From Paraburkholderia sp. SG-MS1 (GTDB lineage: Bacteria > Pseudomonadota > Gammaproteobacteria > Burkholderiales > Burkholderiaceae): a stretch of 37,637 nt of DNA. This document shows positions 6,736-13,974 of the stretch, in pieces; position 1 is the stretch's first letter; every line of letters begins with the position of its first letter. The notes beneath the pieces are model-generated. The model had not been told where the DNA came from, made no database searches, and saw nothing but the letters and a program-made list of their open reading frames with translations. Both the position numbers and the translations under genes were made by a program. The stretch is taken from contig NZ_NPIH01000092.1 of the NCBI RefSeq assembly GCF_012275575.1, forward strand, positions 1-37,637. The letters run 5' to 3'.

Positions 6736-9030
6736 CTACTGCTGCGCTGGGTGCTCCGCCGGATCGGAGCCCGTTTGCGCCAGATCACGCTGGATCGTTT
6801 CGAGCAGCTTTTCCAGCAAGCCGATATCGAAGGGCTTGGACAACACCCGCACGTCCACACGCCGCGCCCGGTCGAGTTCCTCCGCGTAACCGGTGACGAG
6901 GATCACCGGCAGTTTGGTGTCGAAGGCCAGAACCGCCTCGGCCAGATCGATGCCGTTCAGCTTGCCGGGCATGTGAATGTCCGACAGCACGAGATCGAAC
7001 GGCAGCGGCTCGCCCGTGCGCGCCCGCCGTGCATGCGCATCGTCGAACAGACGCAGCGCCGTGTCGGCGTTGAAGACGCACGTGACCTGGTGGCCCATCA
7101 TCTGCAGCAGCGCTTCAGTGCCGGCGGCCACTTCCTCGTTGTCCTCGACCAGCAGGATGCGCAACCCTTGCGGAACGCGGCTCTCCTCGGCGCCCGCTTC
7201 CGCCGGCACCGTGATCTCGGGTTCGGCCGCGGCGCGCGGCAAATAGAGGCGCACCGACGTGCCCGCGCCGACCGCGCTGTCGATCGCCGCGAGGCCGCCC
7301 GAGCTCTCGCAGAACGCGAAAACCTGCGGCAAGCCGAGGCCCGTACCCATGCCCTTCGGCTTGGTCGTGAAAAGCGGTTCGAAGGCGCGGGCGAGCACGT
7401 CGGGCGCCATGCCGGCGCCGGTATCTTCGAGCGAGAGTTGCACGAAGTCGCCGGTCAGCGGAAAACCGTCTTCGTGACGGAACACGATATTGGTGGCCCG
7501 CACGGTGAAGCGCCCGCCATTGGGCATGGCGTCGCGCGCGTTCACTGCAACGTTGATCAGCGCCAGTTCGAGCTCCGCCACGTCGACGCGCGTCGGCCAA
7601 ATCTCGGCGCCGGGATCGATCACGAGCGACACCTTCGCGCCGAGCGAGGCGCGCAGCAACTCGCGGCACGTCGGCAGCCATTGTTCGAGCAACAACGTCT
7701 CGGTGCGCAGCGGCTGCTTGCGCGCGACGCCGAGCAATTGCCGGGTCAGCGACTGGCCGCTCTTGAGCGCCCGCTCCATCGCCGACAATTCGCGGTCGAG
7801 GCCCTCTACGCCGCGCCGCCGCACGATCTGCACGTTCGACGAGAGGATCATCAGCAGGTTGTTGAAGTCGTGCGCGACGCTGCCGACCAGCGTGCCGAGC
7901 GCCTCCATCTTGCGCGACTGGCGATACGCCGATTCGATCGACCGGCGCATCGACGCTTCGGCCTGCCAGCGCTCCCACGCTTCCTCCTCCGCGCCGAGGC
8001 GCCGCAGCGACAGCCAGATCACACACCACAGGGCGATCGACGGCGTGAACATCGACAGGATCAGGACGCTCAGGTGCCGATACCACGCGGCCCAGATCGC
8101 CGACGTGCGGTAGCCGCACAGCACGTACACCGGATATGCGCCGACATGCCGGAAGGCGAGGATCAGCGTGTCGCCGTCGACGTTCGAGCGCATGCGCACG
8201 ACGCCGGCCCGCCGCCCTTGCGCAACGGCTTCGGCGAACGGCGAATTGGACGCCATGGCCGCGGCTTCGCGCGGCGTGCGCGGAAAATGTGCGAGAACTG
8301 CGCCGTCGGTGCGGACGAGACTCATGATCATCGGCGTGCTGCTGTTGCCGCCGAGCAGTTCGCGGTAGAACGCATCGAAGTAGCTCGGCCGCAGCGCCAC
8401 CGAGACCACGCCGGCGAACGAACCGTCGACGGCGCGCCGCTCCACGCCCATGTTGAACACCTGTTCGCCGGCAACGTGCCCCGTCATCACCTTCGACACG
8501 TGCTCGCGCGCGTTGCCGGCGCGAATGCCGACGAAGTCGTCGCGCATGCCGATCGACAGCACCGGCGACGGATAGTAACGGCTGCTCGCGAGCAGCGCCC
8601 CCTCGGCCCCGAAGATCGACACGGCGGCCACCTGCGGATAGCCGCCGCCCATCGTGCGGAGTTTCTCGTGAATCTCGGCTTCGCGGGCGCGGATGCCGTC
8701 GTCGTCGAGACCTTCGGTCAGATCGATGATGCGCGCGTCGAGCGTCTCGTTCATGTCGAACACTTTCAGCGCGTGCTCTTCGGCGACGCGCACCGTGCGC
8801 AGCGTCATGTCGGTGGCGTCGGCCTCGCGCGTGCGCAGATCGCTGAGCGCCATCGCAGCGACATACACGCACGGCAGCAGGATGGCCGCGACCAGCAGCG
8901 CGATTAATGTAATGCGGCGCACGTGGAAATTCTGTTCGGGCACGGCGGGGAACGATGCGCCCTCCTGCGGCTTCGCGGAATGGTGGGAAAGGCGGCCTGC
9001 GCGAAGTGGGTCGAACGGGTCTGGTGTCAT
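6736..9030 (-). CDS. Hybrid sensor histidine kinase with C-terminal receiver
   Basis: 764 residues. A first membrane segment (ITLIALLVAAILLPCVYVAA, residues 40-59) and a second (about 321-341) bracket a periplasmic sensor of about 260 residues with Cache/PDC-like features (AAVSIFGAEGALLASSRYY; FAGVVSVALRPSYFDAFY). The kinase core has the H-box SVAHDFNNLL (His387), the N-box NVAVNARDAM (Asn497), DTGAG (Asp536) and the GMGTGLGL box (560-567). The HDFNN type is typical of hybrid kinases. The receiver (residues 622-750) has LVEDNEE, the phospho-acceptor in LSDIHMPG (Asp684), Thr713 and Lys732. No output domain or HPt domain follows, so phosphate must pass to another protein. The start at 9030 has only a weak ribosome-binding site. 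The CheY-CheC-GGDEF operon lies divergently 688 bases away and could be the partner; that is inference. Confidence 0.92.
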   Translation of the reverse strand: MTPDPFDPLRAGRLSHHSAKPQEGASFPAVPEQNFHVRRITLIALLVAAILLPCVYVAAMALSDLRTREADATDMTLRTVRVAEEHALKVFDMNETLDARIIDLTEGLDDDGIRAREAEIHEKLRTMGGGYPQVAAVSIFGAEGALLASSRYYPSPVLSIGMRDDFVGIRAGNAREHVSKVMTGHVAGEQVFNMGVERRAVDGSFAGVVSVALRPSYFDAFYRELLGGNSSTPMIMSLVRTDGAVLAHFPRTPREAAAMASNSPFAEAVAQGRRAGVVRMRSNVDGDTLILAFRHVGAYPVYVLCGYRTSAIWAAWYRHLSVLILSMFTPSIALWCVIWLSLRRLGAEEEAWERWQAEASMRRSIESAYRQSRKMEALGTLVGSVAHDFNNLLMILSSNVQIVRRRGVEGLDRELSAMERALKSGQSLTRQLLGVARKQPLRTETLLLEQWLPTCRELLRASLGAKVSLVIDPGAEIWPTRVDVAELELALINVAVNARDAMPNGGRFTVRATNIVFRHEDGFPLTGDFVQLSLEDTGAGMAPDVLARAFEPLFTTKPKGMGTGLGLPQVFAFCESSGGLAAIDSAVGAGTSVRLYLPRAAAEPEITVPAEAGAEESRVPQGLRILLVEDNEEVAAGTEALLQMMGHQVTCVFNADTALRLFDDAHARRARTGEPLPFDLVLSDIHMPGKLNGIDLAEAVLAFDTKLPVILVTGYAEELDRARRVDVRVLSKPFDIGLLEKLLETIQRDLAQTGSDPAEHPAQQ

Positions 9031-9718
9031 TTTTCGATCATGCCAAAGTCGTTCGGGTCCAGGAAACCTGGAGAGTCGGCTTCATAGCAGAAGCATAGAC
9101 ATAGCGCGGCGTCACACATTACCGTTGAAGAAGGGCGCCGCCGGGTTCGGGCCTATTTGTCTGCTGGTTAAACAGCGACGAATCTGGAAGCGCAAACGTA
9201 TCAAAAAGTATGAATATAAGACAAAGCCGCATCATTCTATATAAACGTTTTCACAAAGAGGCTTAACGAGGAATATCTCATCACAGTATGCGATTTTGGT
9301 GAGTTGCCTTTAAGCGAGTTTGCTTCGAAAATCCCGTCACGATAAACATTCGTCTGCCATGTTCGGACGTATAGGCCGTGAGGGCACCCAGTCCGTGCAT
9401 ACCATGCATCGTGGATCAAGGCGTTCGCGGCGCCATGCGCGGCGAAGGGAGCAGCCTGATCCATCGAGCCGCACAGATCGATCTACGGGGTAGGCTCGAA
9501 CATGCCGGTCATTGCCGTCGTCCACGGTGCGCGCTCGCATTCATGCAGGCGGACCGGATTCTCCAACCGCGCGTCGCCACGCATGCTCCCCGCTCGCTCG
9601 CAACCTGCGTTTTCGCAGGCTTCACCGCACTTTGCCGCGCGGCGACAGACCTCGCGCTAAAGAAACCGCCTCTACGCGCCGTTATGCGTAAGAGATCATT
9701 TCGCTTTTCGACCCGCCC
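9031..9718. other. Long intergenic region between kinase and CheY operon
   Basis: 688 bases lacking a convincing gene on either strand, unusual in this densely coded window. The part at about 9175-9350 is markedly AT-rich, with weak codon structure in all frames; this is where promoters for the two divergent signalling units would be expected. I found no tRNA, no long repeat and no clear sigma-54 or sigma-28 promoter. Candidate ORFs at 9237-9464 (minus) and 9378-9737 (plus) lack ribosome-binding sites and recognisable sequence. Confidence 0.5.
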
Positions 9719-10087
9719 ATGCCCTTGCCCATTGTGATCGCCGACGATTCGTTGCTTGCCCGCAAGGTGCTCACCAAGGCATTGCCGCCGGACTGGGATG
9801 TCGACGTGTCCTACGCATCGAACGGGCGCGAGGCGCTCGGTCTGTATCGCGAGGGCAAGGCGTCGGTGATGTTCCTCGACCTGACGATGCCGGACATGAC
9901 CGGCTACCAGGTGCTCGAAGCGTTGCAGCATGAGGATCTGAACACCTTCGTGATCGTCGTGTCCGCCGATGTTCAACCGATGGCTCAGGCGCGCGTGCGT
10001 GCGCTCGGCGCCGCCGCGTTCATCGCCAAGCCCGTGACGCCCGAGGCGGTACTGCCCATCCTCAAGGAGTACGGGTTGTATGTCTGA
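9719..10087 (+). CDS. Stand-alone CheY-like response regulator receiver
   Basis: 122 residues forming a single receiver domain. The acidic pair is Asp9-Asp10 (IADDS), the phospho-acceptor is Asp54 (MFLDLTMPDMTG), the switch Ser is Ser82 (VSAD) and the invariant Lys is Lys104 (AKPV). No DNA-binding or enzymatic output domain follows, so it acts by protein-protein contact as CheY does. It overlaps the next gene by 8 bases, which implies translational coupling with the CheC-like phosphatase and then the diguanylate cyclase. It is not beside any che or flagellar gene. The likely phosphate donor is unknown; the hybrid kinase upstream is a candidate by position only. Confidence 0.92.
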   Translation: MPLPIVIADDSLLARKVLTKALPPDWDVDVSYASNGREALGLYREGKASVMFLDLTMPDMTGYQVLEALQHEDLNTFVIVVSADVQPMAQARVRALGAAAFIAKPVTPEAVLPILKEYGLYV

Positions 10088-10703
10088 GCCAGTCCTCACC
10101 GAAGATCAGCGCGACGCGCTGCAGGAGGTCGCCAATCTGGCGATGGGCCAGGCGGCGACGCGGCTCGCGCGGCTGCTCGATTCGTTCATCGAATTGTCCG
10201 TGCCGCGCGTGCGAATGGTGGCGCTCAGCGAGGCGGCCGAGGCGCTGCGCGAGATGACCGGGATCGACGACACGGTGAGCGCGGTGCGGCAAGGCTTTCG
10301 CTCCGACATCAAGGGCGAGGCGCTGGTGATTTGCCGCAGCGACAGCATCGCGCAGCTGTGCTCGCTCGTCAGCGATCCGTATGCGCGGTCGAGCTACGAG
10401 GCGGTGAGCCAGAAAGAACTGATGCTCGACGTCGCCAACGTACTGACGGGCGCATGCGTATCGTCGATTCTCGACCAGCTCGGCCGCACGCCGGTGTTTT
10501 CCGCGCCGGGTGTGCTCGGTGAAACGATGACGCTCGACGAGGTCTTTCAGCCCGGCGTGCTGCAGTGGCAGGTCGCGCTGCTGGTGGAAGTGAATTTCGC
10601 GCTGGAGGATCAGAGCTTCCGCGCGCACCTGGTCATGCTGATGGCCGAAGAATCGATTCGCCACATGAACGGAGCGCTCGACGCGCTGTTGTCCAGCCTA
10701 TGA
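10080..10703 (+). CDS. CheC-like phosphatase of phospho-CheY
   Basis: 207 residues of the CheC/CheX/FliY phosphatase type. The first catalytic signature [DS]-x3-E-x2-N-x22-P is exact: Asp12, Glu16, Asn19, Pro42 (DALQEVANLAMG). A second copy is recognisable at Glu113, Asp117, Asn120, Pro143 (ELMLDVANVLTG); here the usual Glu is Asp, while Asn and Pro are kept. CheC proteins have two such active-site helices and dephosphorylate CheY-P. It starts 8 bases inside the CheY gene and its stop overlaps the diguanylate cyclase start (ATGA), so all three are very likely co-translated. The obvious substrate is the CheY-like protein encoded just upstream. The central region (VSLVSDPYARS-like) is variable compared with archaeal or Thermotoga CheC. 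Confidence 0.85.
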   Translation: MSEPVLTEDQRDALQEVANLAMGQAATRLARLLDSFIELSVPRVRMVALSEAAEALREMTGIDDTVSAVRQGFRSDIKGEALVICRSDSIAQLCSLVSDPYARSSYEAVSQKELMLDVANVLTGACVSSILDQLGRTPVFSAPGVLGETMTLDEVFQPGVLQWQVALLVEVNFALEDQSFRAHLVMLMAEESIRHMNGALDALLSSL

Positions 10704-11638
10704 ACGTACCCGTGGATTCGTTGAGCGACCTGGTGGTCGAACGTGTGGGCTTTGGCATCTTCGTGCTCGACCGCGACATGAACGTCCTCATGTGGAACCG
10801 CTTCATGCAGGACCACAGTGGTCTGTCGCCGGAACAGGTGGTCGGCAAGTCGTTGTTCACGCACTTTCCGGAGCTGCCGCGCGTGTGGTTGTCGCGCAAG
10901 ATCGAAAGCGTGTTTCAGCTCGGCAGTTTTGCGTTCAGTTCGTGGGAGCAGCGGCCGTATCTGTTCCGGTTCGACCATGACCGCCCGATCACCGGCGGGG
11001 TCGATTTCATGCAGCAGGACTGCACGTTCATGCCGCTCACACGCGATCGCGAAGTGGTCGCCGTGTGCGTGACGATCTCCGACGTCACGCACGTGAGCAT
11101 CGTGCAGCGCGAGCGTGAAGAGGCGGTCGCCAAGTTGCAGGAGTACGCGGACCGTGACGGGCTGACGGGCATCGCCAACCGCCGTTTCTTCGAAGCGCGT
11201 CTGCGCGATGAATTCACGCGCTGGCAGCGCTATGGCGGCGACATGTCGATGCTGCTGTTCGATCTCGATCACTTCAAGAAGATCAACGATCAGTTCGGCC
11301 ACGGCGTCGGCGATACGGTGCTGCGCGTGATGGCGCAGCGCGTCGCCGAGGTGGTGCGGGCGCAGGACACCTTCGGGCGTTTCGGCGGCGAGGAGTTTGC
11401 GCTGCTGCTGCCCTGCACCCCGCTCGACGACGCAATGCGCGTCGCGGACAAAATCCGCTCGGTGATCGCCGACACGCCGGTCGAAGTGCTGGGCACGAGC
11501 GTGCCGGTGACCGCGAGCGTCGGCGGCGCGGCGGCGCGTCAGGGCGTGCCGGCGTACGACGTGCTGATCAATGAGGCCGATGCGGCGTTGTATAGCGCGA
11601 AGCGGCAAGGGCGCAACCGCTCGGTGGCGTTTGGCTGA
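10700..11638 (+). CDS. PAS-GGDEF diguanylate cyclase
   Basis: 312 residues from the ATG at 10700, whose ATGA overlaps the CheC stop; an in-frame open stretch upstream to 10565 lies inside cheC and is rejected. Residues 8-135 form a PAS-like sensor (FGIFVLDRDMNVLMWNRFMQDHSG; GKSLFTHFPEL; final DVTHVSIVQRERE linker, probably coiled coil). The GGDEF domain follows: DGLTGIANRRFFEARL, LLFDLDHFKKINDQFGH with metal-binding Asp188, and the active-site loop GGEEF at 229-233. RxxD (Arg220-Asp223) sits exactly five residues before it, so the allosteric inhibitory site is intact and the enzyme should be an active, product-inhibited c-di-GMP synthase. It is cytosolic: no membrane segment is seen. Context suggests control by the CheY/CheC pair. 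Confidence 0.93.
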   Translation: MNVPVDSLSDLVVERVGFGIFVLDRDMNVLMWNRFMQDHSGLSPEQVVGKSLFTHFPELPRVWLSRKIESVFQLGSFAFSSWEQRPYLFRFDHDRPITGGVDFMQQDCTFMPLTRDREVVAVCVTISDVTHVSIVQREREEAVAKLQEYADRDGLTGIANRRFFEARLRDEFTRWQRYGGDMSMLLFDLDHFKKINDQFGHGVGDTVLRVMAQRVAEVVRAQDTFGRFGGEEFALLLPCTPLDDAMRVADKIRSVIADTPVEVLGTSVPVTASVGGAAARQGVPAYDVLINEADAALYSAKRQGRNRSVAFG

Positions 11639-11699
11639 GGGCGCCTGGCGCCAGCGCCGCCCTTCCCGCCCTTAATTCGCCGGCAAAACTGCGGCCTAT

Positions 11700-11717
11700 C
11701 GCAAACGTTGATATACT
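11700..11717 (+). promoter_or_regulatory. Possible -10 of the hpnD-hpnE-shc-hpnG operon
   Basis: TATACT at 11712-11717 (GATATACTTT) lies in the 205-base gap before hpnD and matches the sigma-70 -10 at five of six positions. No good -35 is seen at 17 bases (CTGCGG region), so another factor or an activator may help. It would give a leader of about 120 bases containing a short TACC/GGTA hairpin near 11773-11789. Confidence 0.3.
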
Positions 11718-11843
11718 TTTCGCCGTTTCCGGCATCCCGGCCGGCTGTTTCGCGCATGTCCGCGCGCGCGGGCTACCTGCCCTGCGGGTAAGCATAAAAC
11801 CTCTTTGATCGCCTTTCAGCGGGCGCCTCCTGCGGAGATCGTC

Positions 11844-12701
11844 TTGGCTGTTTCCAATCTTGTCGTGGACGATACAGAAATCGACGCCGCTGCCGCCACG
11901 TCCGGCAGCTCGTTCTATCTCGCCATGCGCATCCTGCCGGCTGCACAGCGCGATGCGATGTATCAGGTCTACGCCTTCTGCCGCGCTGTCGACGATATCG
12001 CCGACAGCGCCGACAGCGACATGCCGCGCGCCGAACGCGCCGCCGCGCTCGAGGGCTGGCGCGCCGACATCGACGCGTGCTACGCCGGCGCGCCGCGCGC
12101 ATCGCTGCGCGCGCTGACGCGTCACATTCACACGTTTCATCTGCAGCGTGAAGATTTTCACGCGATGATCGACGGCATGGCGATGGACGCGGCCGCCGAC
12201 ATCTGCGCCCCCGACGAAGCCACGCTCGACCTCTACTGCGACCGCGTCGCCAGCGCGGCGGGCCGTCTTTCGGTGAGGATATTCGGGATGCACGAAGCGC
12301 CCGGCCTTTTGCTCGCGCACCATCTGGGCCGGGCGCTGCAATTGACCAACATCCTGCGCGATATCGACGAAGACGCCGGTATCAACCGGTGCTACCTGCC
12401 GCATGAACTGCTGGCGCGCGAAGGCATCGCGGTGACGAACCCCATGCAGATCGCGGACGATCCGTCGCTGCCACGCGTGTGCGCCACGCTCGCCGAACGC
12501 GCGCAGCAACACTTCGCCGCGTCCGACGCCATCATGGACCGCGAGCCGCGCAATCAGGTGAAGGCGCCGCGCATCATGTCGGGTGTCTATCGCCTGCTGC
12601 TCGAACGCACGCTGGAACGCGGCTTCGACATTCCGCGTACGAAGGTCCGCAAGCCGAAGCTGCGCATGCTGTGGATCGTGGCGCGTTACGCGCTCTCCTG
12701 A
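11844..12701 (+). CDS. hpnD: Presqualene diphosphate synthase HpnD
   Basis: 285 residues of the squalene/phytoene synthase fold. I choose the TTG at 11844 (LAVSNLVVDD, read as Met) because GGAG lies 6 bases upstream and homologues begin with this block; an earlier in-frame TTG at 11805 lacks a site. Family marks are GSSFYLAMRILPAAQR, YAFCRAVDDIADSADSD (first Asp-rich motif), YCDRVASAAGRLSVRIFG and LTNILRDIDEDAGINRCYLP (second Asp-rich motif), with intact Asp residues for magnesium-diphosphate binding. HpnD condenses two farnesyl diphosphates into presqualene diphosphate, the first committed step of the HpnC/D/E route to squalene. It heads the hpnD-hpnE-shc-hpnG operon, 4 bases before hpnE. 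Confidence 0.93.
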   Translation: MAVSNLVVDDTEIDAAAATSGSSFYLAMRILPAAQRDAMYQVYAFCRAVDDIADSADSDMPRAERAAALEGWRADIDACYAGAPRASLRALTRHIHTFHLQREDFHAMIDGMAMDAAADICAPDEATLDLYCDRVASAAGRLSVRIFGMHEAPGLLLAHHLGRALQLTNILRDIDEDAGINRCYLPHELLAREGIAVTNPMQIADDPSLPRVCATLAERAQQHFAASDAIMDREPRNQVKAPRIMSGVYRLLLERTLERGFDIPRTKVRKPKLRMLWIVARYALS

Positions 12702-12705
12702 ACTG

Positions 12706-13974
12706 ATGCCGAAGCTCGTACATGTGGTCGGTGCGGGCCTCGCGGGTCTCGCCGCCGCGGTGCAGTTGCAGCGGCGTGGCGCGCAAGTCGTGTTGCATGA
12801 AGCGGCGCCCCAGGCGGGCGGCCGTTGCCGTTCGTACTACGACACGCGGCTGGGCACGACCATCGACAGCGGTAATCACGTCGTGCTCTCAGGCAATGCC
12901 GCGACGCTCAACTATTTGCGGGCGATCGGTGCCGCCGACGAACTGGTCGGCCCGTCGCAAGCCGAGTTTCCGTTCATGGATCTCGCCACGTGGGCGCGCT
13001 GGACCGTGCGCTTGTCGCCGGGACACGTGCCCTGGTGGATCTTCGACCCGAACGCGCGCGTGCCGAACACGGGTCCGGGCGACTATCTTTCACTCGTGCC
13101 GCTGCTGTTCGCCAAACCGGGCCGCAACCTCGCGCAGACCATGCGCTGCAACGGCCCGCTGTGGGACCGTCTGCTGAGGCCGCTGTTTCATGCGATGCTG
13201 AATCTGGAGCCGCGCGATGCATCGGCGGAACTGACCGGTGCGATGGTGCGCGAGACGGTGCTGGCCGGCGGCCTCGCATGCCGGCCGCTGATCGCGCGCA
13301 ACGGTCTGGGCAGCGCGTTCGTCGATCCCGCGTTGCGTTTGCTGCAGCATGGCGGCGCGACCATCAAGCTGGGCTCGCGGCTGACTGACATCGTCTTCAG
13401 CGCCAACGGTGCTCGCGTGCAGGCGTTGAATTTCGCCGACGAAAGCGTCGCACTCGAAGCGAACCACGCGTTGATTCTTGCCCTGCCGCCGGAGATTGCG
13501 CCGGGCGTCGTGCCGGGTCTGCGCGCGCCGACCCGGTTCACGGCGAGCGTCAACGTGCATTTTGCGGTCGAGCCGCCGTTCGGTTTGCCGCCGATCACCA
13601 CGCTGCTGAACGCGACGGCCGCATGGCTGTTCGCGTTTGACGGGCGCCTGTCGGTCACGCTCAACGAGGCCGAGCGGCTGCTCGACATGCCGCACGAAAC
13701 GCTCGCGAGCACCGTCTGGGCCGAAGTGGCGCGGGCCGTCGATCTGCCCGCCACGCCGCTGCCGGCCTGGCAGGTCGTGATGGAAAAACGCGCAACGTTT
13801 GCCGCGCTGCCGGACCAGGAAACGCTGCGTCCCGGCACGCGCACTCGCTGGAACAACCTGATGCTCGCGGGCGACTGGACGGCCACCGGCCTGCCCGCGA
13901 CGATTGAAGGCGCGATCCGCTCCGGCCAGAAAGCCGCGGATACGTTGCTGAATGAACCGATGGAACGCCGATGA
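12706..13974 (+). CDS. hpnE: Hydroxysqualene dehydroxylase HpnE (FAD amine-oxidase fold)
   Basis: 422 residues. The N-terminus carries the FAD dinucleotide-binding fold (VHVVGAGLAGLAAAVQLQRRG, ending in an acidic residue in LHEA), followed by APQAGGRCRSYYD and IDSGNHVVLSGN, which match squalene-associated FAD-dependent desaturases. The C-terminal FAD-contact block is LMLAGDWTATGLPATIEGAIRSG. HpnE reduces hydroxysqualene to squalene in the three-enzyme HpnC/D/E pathway. The ATG at 12706 is 4 bases after the hpnD stop; the longer open frame from 12583 runs inside hpnD and is not real. Its TGA overlaps the shc ATG (ATGA at 13971), so translation is coupled. Length is normal for the family. Confidence 0.93.
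   Translation: MPKLVHVVGAGLAGLAAAVQLQRRGAQVVLHEAAPQAGGRCRSYYDTRLGTTIDSGNHVVLSGNAATLNYLRAIGAADELVGPSQAEFPFMDLATWARWTVRLSPGHVPWWIFDPNARVPNTGPGDYLSLVPLLFAKPGRNLAQTMRCNGPLWDRLLRPLFHAMLNLEPRDASAELTGAMVRETVLAGGLACRPLIARNGLGSAFVDPALRLLQHGGATIKLGSRLTDIVFSANGARVQALNFADESVALEANHALILALPPEIAPGVVPGLRAPTRFTASVNVHFAVEPPFGLPPITTLLNATAAWLFAFDGRLSVTLNEAERLLDMPHETLASTVWAEVARAVDLPATPLPAWQVVMEKRATFAALPDQETLRPGTRTRWNNLMLAGDWTATGLPATIEGAIRSGQKAADTLLNEPMERR

Noticed and set aside
6370..8907. An 845-codon open frame on the plus strand
   Set aside because: It is exactly antisense to the hybrid histidine kinase, rich in Arg/His/Gln/Asp as expected from reading GC-rich codons backwards, and has no recognisable domain.
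9237..9464. Minus-strand ORF of 75 codons in the long intergenic region
   Set aside because: No ribosome-binding site, no recognisable sequence; the AT-rich part of the frame does not use codons like neighbouring genes.
10610..11608. A 332-codon open frame on the minus strand
   Set aside because: Antisense shadow of the diguanylate cyclase gene.
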